This document shows, in pieces, positions 34,181 through 43,334 of a stretch of 64,000 nucleotides of DNA (positions within the stretch are counted from its first letter, which is position 1; each line of letters opens with the position of its first letter). Made by a program: the position numbers and the translations under genes. The notes under the pieces are model-generated. The model was not told where the DNA came from. It saw nothing but the letters and a program-made list of their open reading frames with translations, and made no database searches. Origin of the DNA: Schlegelella aquatica (GTDB lineage: Bacteria; Pseudomonadota; Gammaproteobacteria; Burkholderiales; Burkholderiaceae_C); contig NZ_CP110257.1 in the NCBI RefSeq assembly GCF_026013905.1, positions 3,209,501 to 3,273,500 on the forward strand, given 5' to 3'.

Positions 34181-35119
34181 ATGAAAACGCTGGACCCCGC
34201 CGCCCTCGAGTGCCTCGCCGCCCTGGTGGACGAGGGCAGCTTCGAGCGGGCGGCGCAGCGGCTGGCGATCACGCAGTCGGCCGTCTCGCAGCGGCTGCGC
34301 GCGCTCGAGGCCGAGGTCGGGCAGCTGCTGGTGGTGCGCTCGCGCCCGCCGCGGCTCACCGAGCCCGGCAAGGTGCTGCTGCGCTATGCGCGGCAATGGC
34401 AGGCGCTGCGGGCCGACGCCGCGCGCGAGCTGGAGGCGACCGCTCGACCCGACGAGCGCCTGCCCATCGCCGTCAATGCGGACAGCCTGGCCACCTGGGT
34501 GCTGCCGGCACTCGACCCGCTGGTGCAGGAAGGGGTGTCGCTCGAGCTGGTGGTGGACGACCAGGACTTCACGCACGACTGGCTGCGCCAAGGCGCCGTG
34601 CTGGGTTGCGTGACCACGGTGCGCCAGGCGCTGCGCGGCTGCTGGGTGGCGCCGTTGGGCGTGATGCCCTACGTCGCCGTCGCCAGCCCCGGGTTCGTGG
34701 CCCGCCACCTGCCCGACGGCCTGCACCGGGGCAACTTCTCGCGCGTGCCCTTCCTCGTCTTCAACCGCAAGGACGACATGCAAAGGCAATGGGTGTCGCG
34801 CGCCTTCGGGGTGCGCCAGCCGCGGCTGCGCGAGCGCTTCGTGCCGTCGTCGGAGGCCTACGCCCGTGCGGCCCGCATGGGCTGGGGGGTCGGCGTGGTG
34901 CCGCTGCTGCAGGTGCGCGCATGGCTGGAGCGCGGCGAGCTCGTCCCGCTGTGTCCCGAGGTCACCGTGCAGGTCGCCCTCTACTGGCACCGCTGGAAGC
35001 TGGGCGACGAACGCCGGCCGGGCGAACGCGCCGCGCTCATCAGCCGCATCGGCGACGCGCTGATCGAAGGCGCGCGGGGCGCCCTCCTCCCGCTGGAAGC
35101 CGAAGACCGGAGCGAGTGA
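34181..35119 (+). CDS. argP: ArgP/LysG-type LysR regulator
   Basis: 312 residues: HTH at about 1-60 (LDPAALECLAALVDEGSFERAAQRLAITQSAVSQRLRALE), then the effector domain with LPIAVNADSLATWVLPAL and LVVDDQDFTHDWLRQGAVLGCVTT, both typical of ArgP/IciA. ArgP senses Arg and Lys and activates argO. The divergent neighbour is a LysE/ArgO transporter. The start at 34181 (MKTLDP) is preferred to ATGs at 34175 and 34148. The 73-nt intergenic region is AT-rich (ATGAATATTCTTCGCATTAC) and must hold both promoters and the ArgP site. Confidence 0.92.
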   Translation: MKTLDPAALECLAALVDEGSFERAAQRLAITQSAVSQRLRALEAEVGQLLVVRSRPPRLTEPGKVLLRYARQWQALRADAARELEATARPDERLPIAVNADSLATWVLPALDPLVQEGVSLELVVDDQDFTHDWLRQGAVLGCVTTVRQALRGCWVAPLGVMPYVAVASPGFVARHLPDGLHRGNFSRVPFLVFNRKDDMQRQWVSRAFGVRQPRLRERFVPSSEAYARAARMGWGVGVVPLLQVRAWLERGELVPLCPEVTVQVALYWHRWKLGDERRPGERAALISRIGDALIEGARGALLPLEAEDRSE

Positions 35120-35210
35120 GCGGCACCGTGGGGCCGCACCAGCATGGCGTGGCGGCTCGCCCAGCACCCGGCGCGTGATCGGCGCCCCGCCGCCACGCGA
35201 GAATGCAGAC

Positions 35211-36149
35211 ATGAACGTATCGACCGTCTCGTCCCTGGCCGGGCGCCCGGGCTCCCTCGGTGCCGGCATCGCCGCCGGGCTCGCGGCGGGGGCGCTGTGG
35301 GGTCTCGTCTTCGTCCTGCCGCGGCTGGTGCCGGCCTACACCGGGATGGAGGTGACGGTCGGCCGCTACCTCGCCTATGGAGCGATCGCGGTCGCCGCGA
35401 TGGCATGGAGCTGGCGCACCACCCGCGCGCACCTGCGTGCGCGGGTGTGGCTGGCCGCGCTCGCGCTCGGATGGCTGGGCAACAGCTTGTACTACCTGCT
35501 GGTGGTGGCCGCCGTGCGGGGCGCCGGCACCGCCCTCACGGGGCTCATCATCGGGACCATCCCGCTGTGGCTGCTCGTGATCGGCCGCCCGCCGGGGCTC
35601 AGGCTCGTGCGTCTGGCGCCGGGGGCCGCCTGCACGCTCGCGGGGCTCGTGCTGATGCATTGGGGCACGACGCGCGCCGGCGCGGGCGAAGGCTTTGCCA
35701 CCGGGCTCGCCTGCGCCGTCGCCGCGCTCGCCTGCTGGACGGCCTATGCCTGGCTCAACGCGCGGTGGCTGCAGCGCCACCCCGAGCTGCCCAACGCGGT
35801 GTGGACCAACCTGCTCGGCGTGGCCACCGTCCTCGGGCTGCTGCCGGTGGTGGCCTGGATGCCGGGGCATCCTGCCGACACCGAGCTGCTGCGGGCCGCT
35901 CAGTGGCCGCTGTTTCTCGCCATCTCGCTGGCGATGGGGCTGGGGGCCTCGTGGCTGGCGACCTGGCTGTGGAACCTGGCCAGCCAGCGCCTGCCCACGT
36001 CGCTCGCCGGGCAGCTCATCGTCAGCGAGACGCTCTTCGCGTTGGCCTACGGCTTCGCCTACGAGCAGCGCTGGCCGACGGGCCTCGAGCTGGCGGCGGC
36101 CGCGCTCTTCACGCTGGGCATCGTGGCCGCGATCCGCGGGCATCGCTGA
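35211..36149 (+). CDS. EamA-family (DMT superfamily) transporter
   Basis: 312 residues with about ten hydrophobic helices in two EamA halves (about 15-145 and 160-305). Conserved GALWGLVFVLPRL at the start of the first half and ISLAMGLGASWLATWLWNLASQRLPTSLAGQLIVSETL in the second. DMT proteins export metabolites or amino acids; substrate unknown. The ATG at 35211 is chosen over a GTG-type start at 35175. It follows argP by 91 nt on the same strand and may respond to related signals. Confidence 0.88.
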   Translation: MNVSTVSSLAGRPGSLGAGIAAGLAAGALWGLVFVLPRLVPAYTGMEVTVGRYLAYGAIAVAAMAWSWRTTRAHLRARVWLAALALGWLGNSLYYLLVVAAVRGAGTALTGLIIGTIPLWLLVIGRPPGLRLVRLAPGAACTLAGLVLMHWGTTRAGAGEGFATGLACAVAALACWTAYAWLNARWLQRHPELPNAVWTNLLGVATVLGLLPVVAWMPGHPADTELLRAAQWPLFLAISLAMGLGASWLATWLWNLASQRLPTSLAGQLIVSETLFALAYGFAYEQRWPTGLELAAAALFTLGIVAAIRGHR

Positions 36150-36243
36150 GGCGGCGCGGCCCGCCGGGGCGGCCGGCCCTGGCGCAGCAACCGCCGGCTT
36201 GGCTTCACAATCCATCCCAGACGCCGCCGCCCGCCCCCGCTCC

Positions 36244-37827
36244 ATGCCGCTGGATCGCCGCCACTTCCTCCGCTCGCTCGGCCGCAGTGCTGCGGCCCTG
36301 GCGCTGGGCAGCCTGTTCGGCTCGTCCACGGCGCCCTTGGCGCGGCGGGCGGTGGACGAGCCGCGCTGGGCCCACGAGCCCTTCACGCTGGGCGTGGCCA
36401 GCGGCATGCCACGGCCGGAGTCGGTCGTGCTGTGGACGCGGCTGGCGCCGCGCCCGCTGGAGCGGGACGGCGGGATGCCCCCCGAGGCGCACGGGGTGCA
36501 CTGGGAGGTGGCCGAGGACGAGTCCTTCGCGCGAGTGGTGCGGCGCGGCGAGGTGCTGGCGCGCCCCGAACACGCGCACAGCGTGCACGTGGAGGTGACG
36601 GGGCTGACGCCGGGCCGCGTGTATCACTACCGCTTTCGCAGCGGCGACGCCTGGAGCCGCACGGGACGCACGCGCACCGCGCCCCCGGAGGACGCGGACG
36701 TCCCGCACCTGCGGATCGCGCTGGCGTCGTGCCAGCATTACGAGCAGGGCCACTACGCGGCGCACCGCGAGATCGCTGCCCAGGACCTGGACTTCGTGCT
36801 CTTCGTCGGCGACTACATCTACGAGTCGAGCAACCCGCGCTACAAGCTGCGCTCGCACGGCGGGCCCGTGCCCACGCGGCTGGAGATGTTCCGCCGGCGG
36901 CATGCCCTGTACAAGCTCGATCCGGATCTGCAGGCCGCTCACGCGGCGCACCCCTGGGTGCTGACCTGGGACGACCACGAGGTCGAGAACGACTACGCGA
37001 GCGACACCTCCTGGCTGGGCGAGAACCCGCACGCCTTCTTGCGCCGGCGCGCCGCGGCCTACAAGGCGTACTTCGAACACCTGCCCGTGTCGCCCTCGAT
37101 GGCACCGCAAGGCGCGTCGATGCGCATCCACGAGCGCTTCGTCTGGGGGCGCCTGGCCGAGCTGTGGACGCTGGACGGCCGCCAGTACCGCAGCCCGCAG
37201 GCCTGTCCCCGAGCCGAGGGCGACCTGGGCGGGCGCGTGCTCACCTACTGCGACGAGTTGGCCGACGAGGGCCGCACCGTCTTGGGGCACGCGCAGGAGG
37301 CGTGGCTGATGCAGGGCCTGGCCGGCAGCACGCGGCGCTGGAAGCTGCTGGGCCAAGCCAGCCAGATCAGCTCCTGGGGCATCGACACACCGTTGGGACG
37401 CAGCGTCTACAGCGACGCCTGGGACGGCTACCCGAGGGCGCGCGAGCGCTTGCTGCGCGGCCTGCACGAGGCGGGCGTGCGCGACGTGGTGACCCTCGGA
37501 GGCGACGTGCATCGCCACGTGGCGGCCCAGTTGCGCCTGGTGCCGAACGACGACCGCACCCCCATCGTCGCGAGCGAATTCGTCACGAGCTCGATCACCA
37601 CGCGCGGCCTGCCCGAGATGGCGATGGCGCTGATCCGCGCGGCCAACCCCGACCTCGTCCACGCCCGGGGCGACGAGCGCGGCTATGCGCTCTTGGACGT
37701 GCGACCGCAGGCGGTGCATTGCACCTTCCGGGCCACCGAGTTCCCGGTTCTGCCGCAGGCGAAGTTGCGCACGCAGGCGGCATTCGCCGCGGTCGCCGGC
37801 GTGGCCGGGGTGCAACGGGATCTCTAA
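36244..37827 (+). CDS. phoD: PhoD-like alkaline phosphatase/phosphodiesterase
   Basis: 527 residues with a twin-arginine signal (DRRHFLRSLGRSAAALALGS, residues 4-23), so export is folded via Tat. The N-terminal PhoD domain includes FTLGVASGMPRPESVVLWTRLAP. The metallophosphatase core has FVGDYIYE (near 200) and TWDDHEVENDYA (near 245), metal ligands of Fe/Ca PhoD enzymes, and GGDVHRHVAAQL near 420. It releases phosphate from organic phosphodiesters in the periplasm. The stop TAA is immediately followed by a repeat unit. A second phosphatase (PhoX type) lies 5.5 kb away. Confidence 0.93.
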   Translation: MPLDRRHFLRSLGRSAAALALGSLFGSSTAPLARRAVDEPRWAHEPFTLGVASGMPRPESVVLWTRLAPRPLERDGGMPPEAHGVHWEVAEDESFARVVRRGEVLARPEHAHSVHVEVTGLTPGRVYHYRFRSGDAWSRTGRTRTAPPEDADVPHLRIALASCQHYEQGHYAAHREIAAQDLDFVLFVGDYIYESSNPRYKLRSHGGPVPTRLEMFRRRHALYKLDPDLQAAHAAHPWVLTWDDHEVENDYASDTSWLGENPHAFLRRRAAAYKAYFEHLPVSPSMAPQGASMRIHERFVWGRLAELWTLDGRQYRSPQACPRAEGDLGGRVLTYCDELADEGRTVLGHAQEAWLMQGLAGSTRRWKLLGQASQISSWGIDTPLGRSVYSDAWDGYPRARERLLRGLHEAGVRDVVTLGGDVHRHVAAQLRLVPNDDRTPIVASEFVTSSITTRGLPEMAMALIRAANPDLVHARGDERGYALLDVRPQAVHCTFRATEFPVLPQAKLRTQAAFAAVAGVAGVQRDL

Positions 37828-37893
37828 GGCCCGGCGCTCGGCCGCCCGGAGCCCGGCCGTGACCCCCGCGGGGGGTGGGGCGCAAGAGCTTTG
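37828..37893 (+). repeat. Stop-codon-anchored hairpin repeat, truncated copy after phoD
   Basis: Begins GGCCCGGCGCTCGGCCGCCC at the base following the phoD TAA, continues through the CCCCCGCGGGGGG palindrome and GGGGCGCAAGAGC, and decays in the last hairpin (GCAAGAGC instead of GCAAGCCCC). Same orientation as phoD. Confidence 0.85.
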
Positions 37894-38039
37894 TTGCATC
37901 CGTGCGGGCTTGCCCCCGCCCCCTCCCCCGCGACCCCGGGGCCAGATGGGCCGCAGAGTCCCTCCAATTCGGGATATCGCGCATCCTCGGCCGCCCGCAC
38001 ACTGTCGATACCCGAGAACCGATATGCCCGAGGTGTCTC

Positions 38040-38252
38040 ATGGCCAGCTTCTCACTCCCGGCCTGGATGCAGCCCTGGATGCATCGCGATCCCGCCCCTG
38101 CGCAGCCGCCGGACGCCGCCGACCTGGGCACCGAGCTGGGGTTGGAAGCCAGCCTGCCCGACGAGCAGGCCGGCTGGCTCGTGCCGCAAGGCGACGACGG
38201 AGGCCACGCCGAGACGCGCCCCGCGCCGCTGGACCGCCACCCGCCCGTCTGA
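38040..38252 (+). CDS. Small hypothetical protein (70 residues)
   Basis: Possible short acidic, Pro/Trp-containing protein: MASFSLPAWMQPWMHRDPAP, then DLGTELGLEASLPDEQAGWL. No family recognised; no signal peptide. The RBS is weak (GAGGTG about 5 nt upstream). It lies in the 447-nt gap between phoD and the fasciclin gene, which otherwise holds the repeat copy (37828-37893). The reading frame has G/C third-position bias compatible with coding, but this could be a chance ORF. Confidence 0.35.
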   Translation: MASFSLPAWMQPWMHRDPAPAQPPDAADLGTELGLEASLPDEQAGWLVPQGDDGGHAETRPAPLDRHPPV

Positions 38253-38274
38253 AGGCAGGCGGCGCGCCGCGGCG

Positions 38275-38736
38275 TCAGCGCGGCATCACGACGGTGTCGA
38301 TGGCGTGGATGACCCCGTTGTCCGCCATCACGTCGGCTTGCACGACGCGCGCCGCATCGACCTTGACGCCGCCTTCGGTCGTGAGCGTCAGCTCCTGCCC
38401 CTGCACCGTCTTCACCTTGCCCGGCTTGACGTCCTGCGCCATGACCTTGCCCGGCACGACGTGGTAGGTGAGCACCGCGCGCAGGCGGTCCTTGTCTTTC
38501 AGCAGCGCATCGAGCTGCTCCTTCGGCACCTTGGCAAACGCTTCGTCCGTGGGCGCGAACACCGTGTAGGGCCCCCGCCCCTTGAGCGTGTCGACCAGCC
38601 CGGCGGCCTGCACCGCACTCACCAGCGTCTTGAACGAGCCGGCGGCGACCGCCGCGTCCACGATGTCCTTGGCCCAGGCGCCCGAGACCAGGCCGGCACC
38701 CAGGGCAGCCGCGGCGAACCATGACTTGAGTTTCAT
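38275..38736 (-). CDS. Fasciclin (FAS1) domain exported protein
   Basis: 153 residues: signal peptide ending near AWAKD (about residue 23), then one FAS1 domain with both conserved blocks, [17 protein letters not shown] (H1) and [14 protein letters not shown] (H2), plus the YHVVPGKV motif between. Single-domain FAS1 proteins are secreted or periplasmic adhesion-like proteins of uncertain role. Divergent from a TetR gene; the 239-nt gap has an AT-richer patch at 38868-38945 (ATATAGACTCATCGG) that likely holds both promoters. Confidence 0.93.
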   Translation of the reverse strand: MKLKSWFAAAALGAGLVSGAWAKDIVDAAVAAGSFKTLVSAVQAAGLVDTLKGRGPYTVFAPTDEAFAKVPKEQLDALLKDKDRLRAVLTYHVVPGKVMAQDVKPGKVKTVQGQELTLTTEGGVKVDAARVVQADVMADNGVIHAIDTVVMPR

Positions 38737-38975
38737 CTGTGCTTTCCTGCTGAGTCAGACCCCGCGGTTTCGGCTCGAGGCCGGCAGGTGCGACGCGGCC
38801 CCTGCCCGCAGCCGCGCGGGGCATGAGCGGCTGCCGTCTTGCGGCCGCCTGCGCGACCGTGGGACCAATATAGACTCATCGGTTCAGCACGTAAACTCCA
38901 TGGTTGTTTCACGACTACTTCGTACTCGATGGAACGAAAACGTTCAACTTGCGGCGGGGATGCCTAGAATGGGGC

Positions 38976-39605
38976 ATGGCCCGCTTGTCCTTCCGCGAAC
39001 AGATGCTGCGCGCCCGCGAGGATGCGATCCTCGCGGCGGTCAACCGCCTGTTGGCCGAGAAGGGCTTCGACCTGATGACGGTGGACGAGGTCGCCGCCGA
39101 GGTGGGCATTGCGAAGGCGAGCCTGTACAAGCACTTCACCTCGAAGGAGGAGCTGGCCGCCGCAGCGATGATCCGCGTGCTCGACCGCGCGCTGGCGTTC
39201 CTCGACGAGCGCCAGGCGCGGGCGGACGTGGGGCCGCTGGAGCAGTTGCAGGCGGTCGTGCGCTGGACGATGGAAGTCCAACTGGCCGGCGAGATGCCCT
39301 CGTTGCCGGCTCAGAACTCGTCGCTGCGGCAGGCGCTGCTGGCGAACCGCGACTACATGGACCGGCTGGTGGAAGTGAGCGAGCGGCTCGGGCGGTGGAT
39401 CGCCGAGGCGCAGGCCTCGGGCCTCATCGACCCGGCATTGCCGGCGGAGGTGGTGCTGTACACGCTGTTCGCGCGGGCCTGCGATCCGGTGCTGAGCCTG
39501 CTGAAGGCGGGCGGCCAGTACAGCGACGACGAGATCATCCGCCACCTGCTGGCCACCTGCTTCCATGGCCTGTGCGGTGGGCCGCGCAAGCCCGCAGCGG
39601 CCTGA
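38976..39605 (+). CDS. TetR/AcrR-family regulator
   Basis: 209 residues. HTH at about 12-60: REDAILAAVNRLLAEKGFDLMTVDEVAAEVGIAKASLYKHFTSKEELAAA, including the classic ASLYKHF recognition helix. The C-terminal ligand domain is unassigned. The ATG at 38976 is preferred to an upstream frame start because the HTH begins right after. It may control the divergent fasciclin gene. GC-rich inverted repeats (GCGGCCC/GGGCCGC near 39659-39680, GGCCGGGC near 39697-39720) follow before convergent uspA. Confidence 0.9.
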   Translation: MARLSFREQMLRAREDAILAAVNRLLAEKGFDLMTVDEVAAEVGIAKASLYKHFTSKEELAAAAMIRVLDRALAFLDERQARADVGPLEQLQAVVRWTMEVQLAGEMPSLPAQNSSLRQALLANRDYMDRLVEVSERLGRWIAEAQASGLIDPALPAEVVLYTLFARACDPVLSLLKAGGQYSDDEIIRHLLATCFHGLCGGPRKPAAA

Positions 39606-39723
39606 GCGACGGAGGGCCGGAGCCCGAAGCGTCGTCAAGACAAAGCCAAAGCGGAAAGCGGCCCGGCCGGCGGGGCCGCTCGAGAGGGAACGGCCCGGCC
39701 TTGAACTGGCCGGGCGGGCGGGA

Positions 39724-40146
39724 TCAGCGGATCAGGAGCACCGGCGTCTTGCAGTCGGCCAGCACCTTGGTGGCGACGGAACCGAGCACCAGGTTGCCCA
39801 GCGCGTTGTGGCCGTGCGAGCCCATGACGAGCAGCTCGAACTTGCCGGTGGTCGCGGCCTTGGTGATGACCTCGGCGGGATGGCCCACCTTGAAGCTCGT
39901 CTTGGCCTTCAGGCCCTGCTTCTCGAAGAACGTACGCACCGGCTTGAGGACCTTCTCGGCCTCGTCGGCGTAGTACTCGGCCAGTGTTTGCTTGTCGATG
40001 ACGGCGGCCGCGCGGGGGGGCACGGCCGGCACGGCGGTGAGCAGCGTGTACTCGTGCGCCGGACCGAACAGTTCGTCGTGCGCGGCCACATAGCCCAGCA
40101 TGCGCTTGGTGAAGGGACTGCCGTCCACCGCAATCAAGATCTTCAT
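39724..40146 (-). CDS. Universal stress protein (UspA family)
   Basis: 140-residue single Usp domain. N-terminal MKILIAVDGSPFTKRML and the C-terminal ATP-binding loop GSHGHNALGNLVLGSVATKVL (G-2x-G-9x-G(S/T)) are intact, so it should bind ATP. Usp proteins accumulate in stress, stasis and low oxygen. An FNR/ANR-type site TTGAC-N4-GTCAA lies ~58 nt upstream of the ATG, predicting oxygen-limited induction. The single-gene unit is convergent with tetR. Confidence 0.95.
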   Translation of the reverse strand: MKILIAVDGSPFTKRMLGYVAAHDELFGPAHEYTLLTAVPAVPPRAAAVIDKQTLAEYYADEAEKVLKPVRTFFEKQGLKAKTSFKVGHPAEVITKAATTGKFELLVMGSHGHNALGNLVLGSVATKVLADCKTPVLLIR

Positions 40147-40203
40147 CGTCACTCCTGTCGTGTGCAAACAAGCCGAGCTTCGCCGACCGGGTGCTGGCCG
40201 GTC

Positions 40204-40217
40204 TTGACTCACGTCAA
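40204..40217. promoter_or_regulatory. FNR/ANR-type site upstream of uspA
   Basis: TTGAC-TCAC-GTCAA, a perfect palindromic match to the CRP/FNR-family pattern TTGAY-N4-RTCAA, centred 64 nt upstream of the uspA ATG. A class II position (-41.5) would put the start of transcription near 40169, leaving a ~23-nt leader. Confidence 0.7.
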
Positions 40218-40361
40218 GCCGATGATGCGCGTGCAGCGCCCCTCGGACGGGCTCGGCGCCGCGCATGGTGCCACACGCCGCGCGCGGCCGCAGGCCGAAG
40301 TCCCCGCAGGACGGTATGGCGCTCTAAACGGAACGCGTGTAAACGATGCCGTGTTCCTTGT

Positions 40362-40382
40362 CCCCTATCCGGGGGATAGGGG
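40362..40382. promoter_or_regulatory. CCCCTATCC-GGG-GGATAGGGG inverted repeat, candidate activator site
   Basis: Perfect 9-bp inverted repeat with a 3-nt spacer in the gap between uspA and lysR. Its centre (40372) lies ~40 nt before a plausible rightward start near 40412, with TACAGT at 40400-40405 as a -10-like hexamer. Binding protein unknown. Confidence 0.5.
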
Positions 40383-40411
40383 CGCAGCGCGGCGGGGGTT
40401 ACAGTCCTTCT

Positions 40412-40563
40412 CAAGCTGTGAACAGACATACCGCCCGTCTGCGGCTCGAAGGCCGCGGGCCGGCGCCCGATCAGCGCCGCAGCCCCGCCGTGCGCGGCGC
40501 TCACCTCTCCCAACGACGTCCTTGACTGGACTTGCCACCCGCCTCCCGGCGGGTGTTTTTTTG
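40412..40563 (+). ncRNA. Candidate small RNA ending in a strong terminator
   Basis: A rightward Rho-independent terminator (CACCCGCC-TCCC-GGCGGGTG then seven T, 40536-40562) has no protein gene upstream of it on the plus strand: uspA and lysR both read leftward. A candidate promoter region with an inverted repeat and TACAGT lies ~130-160 nt before it. The ~150-nt interval has further GC-rich inverted repeats and no RBS-preceded ORF. Hence a small RNA or attenuated transcript is inferred. The start coordinate is an estimate. No known RNA family was recognised. Confidence 0.4.
40536..40562 (+). terminator. Rho-independent terminator, rightward
   Basis: 8-bp perfect stem CACCCGCC/GGCGGGTG with TCCC loop and a seven-T tract. 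On the minus strand the hairpin is preceded, not followed, by the homopolymer, so it does not serve leftward lysR. Confidence 0.9.
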
Positions 40564-40570
40564 CTCCCCC

Positions 40571-41494
40571 TCACACGAAGCCGCCCTGCAAGGACTCGCG
40601 CAGATGGGCCACGAGCGCCTGCACGGCCCGGGGCACGACCGGACTGTAGGGGCGGATCGCGTAGATGCGCTCACCGAACGCGCCCACCGGTCGCCACCGG
40701 GGCAGCACGGCGCGCAGGCGGCCTGCTTGCAGCGCCTGTTGCGCGCTGAAATCGGGCAGCACGGCGAGCCCCAGCCCCTGCAACGCCGCTTCGCGCAGCA
40801 CCTCGCTGTTGTTGGCCGCGAAGCTGCCCCGCACCGGCACCGTGACCCGGGTGCCGTCGCGGGCCTCGAAGCTCCACGCCGGCGCGGCGCCTGGGCGCGG
40901 GTACGCGAGGCAGTCGTGCGCCTCGAGCTCGCGCGGGTGGGTGGGCTCGCCGCGCCGGCGCAGGTAGGCGCGGCTGGCCACCAGCCAGGAGCGCGTCTCG
41001 CACAGGGCCCAGGCCACGTGAGTGTCGGGCGGGCTCGCGGTATGGCGGATCGCGAGATCGAAGCCCTCCTGCGCCAGCGAGACGAGCCGGTCGGACAGGT
41101 CCATCTCGACGCGCACCTGCGGGTAGCGCCGCAGGAAGTCCGCCAGGCGCGGCACGATCTGCTGCCGCCCGAGCGCGACCGGCGCGGTGATGCGCACGAT
41201 CCCGCGCGGCTCGCCGGCGAGGTCGCGTACGCTGGCGAAGCTGCGCTCGATCTGCTCATAAGCCTCGCGCGTGGCCTCCACGAGCTGCTGGCCCGCTTCG
41301 GTGAGCCGCACCGAGCGCGTGGTGCGCTGCACGAGCGGCACACCGGCGGCCCGCTCGAGCTCGGCAATGCGCTGGCTCATCGCCGCCTTGGAGATGCCCA
41401 GCCGCCGCGCGGCGCCGGTGTAGCTGCCCTGTCGCGCGAGCTCGCCCAGCGCATGGACGTGCGCCCACAACCCCTCGATGCGTGCATCGCCCAT
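40571..41494 (-). CDS. LysR-family regulator
   Basis: 307 residues: HTH at about 8-65 ([59 protein letters not shown]), then an effector domain ([20 protein letters not shown]). The [16 protein letters not shown] stretch is typical of the CrgA/DhcR-like subgroup. It is divergent from mmsA, which it may control. The start at 41494 is preferred; in-frame codons upstream run through a repeat copy and do not look native. Confidence 0.9.
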   Translation of the reverse strand: MGDARIEGLWAHVHALGELARQGSYTGAARRLGISKAAMSQRIAELERAAGVPLVQRTTRSVRLTEAGQQLVEATREAYEQIERSFASVRDLAGEPRGIVRITAPVALGRQQIVPRLADFLRRYPQVRVEMDLSDRLVSLAQEGFDLAIRHTASPPDTHVAWALCETRSWLVASRAYLRRRGEPTHPRELEAHDCLAYPRPGAAPAWSFEARDGTRVTVPVRGSFAANNSEVLREAALQGLGLAVLPDFSAQQALQAGRLRAVLPRWRPVGAFGERIYAIRPYSPVVPRAVQALVAHLRESLQGGFV

Positions 41495-41508
41495 CGTCGT
41501 GTCCCTCA

Positions 41509-41589
41509 TGAGGCCCGGCGGCCGGCCGCCCGAAGCCGGGCCGACACCCCCTGGGGGGCAGTGCGCCAGCCCCGGGGGCAAAGATACAA
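41509..41589 (+). repeat. Degenerate hairpin repeat between lysR and mmsA
   Basis: Plus-strand unit ATGAGGCCCGGCGGCCGGCC..., with GCCGGGCCG, an imperfect CCCCCTGGGGGG palindrome and a damaged third hairpin (GGGGCAGTGCGCCAGCCCC). It ends GGGGGCAAAGATAC. Unlike the other copies it does not follow a gene end; it lies in the lysR leader. The remainder of the 244-nt gap holds the divergent promoters. Confidence 0.8.
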
Positions 41590-41738
41590 AGCCCCTCGTC
41601 CCACCGGCCTGGCCCGTGGGCGAAACATGGCGTCGATTGTTCACCGAACTGAACAATGATGTCAGTCGATCGACCTTGGCGCACGGGCCACCGCTGCCTA
41701 GACTGGTCGAATCGCACGCATTGCACCGAGGAGACGAC

Positions 41739-43265
<1,527 letters not shown>

Positions 43266-43273
43266 ACGGCGCC

Positions 43274-43317
43274 GGGTGGCGCGCGCCGAGGGCGTAGCGA
43301 GCCTGCGCGCGCCACCC
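43274..43317. terminator. 13-bp hairpin between convergent mmsA and phoX
   Basis: GGGTGGCGCGCGC (43274-43286) pairs perfectly with GCGCGCGCCACCC (43305-43317) around an 18-nt loop, 8 nt after the mmsA stop. No T-tract; could act as a bidirectional 3'-end structure. Confidence 0.55.
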
Positions 43318-43334
43318 CAAGTCGCGTCCTGCCG

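Noticed and set aside
39659..39720. Terminator between tetR and uspA
   Set aside because: Two GC-rich inverted repeats are present, but neither is followed by a T-tract in either direction, so they were mentioned with the gene rather than called as terminators.
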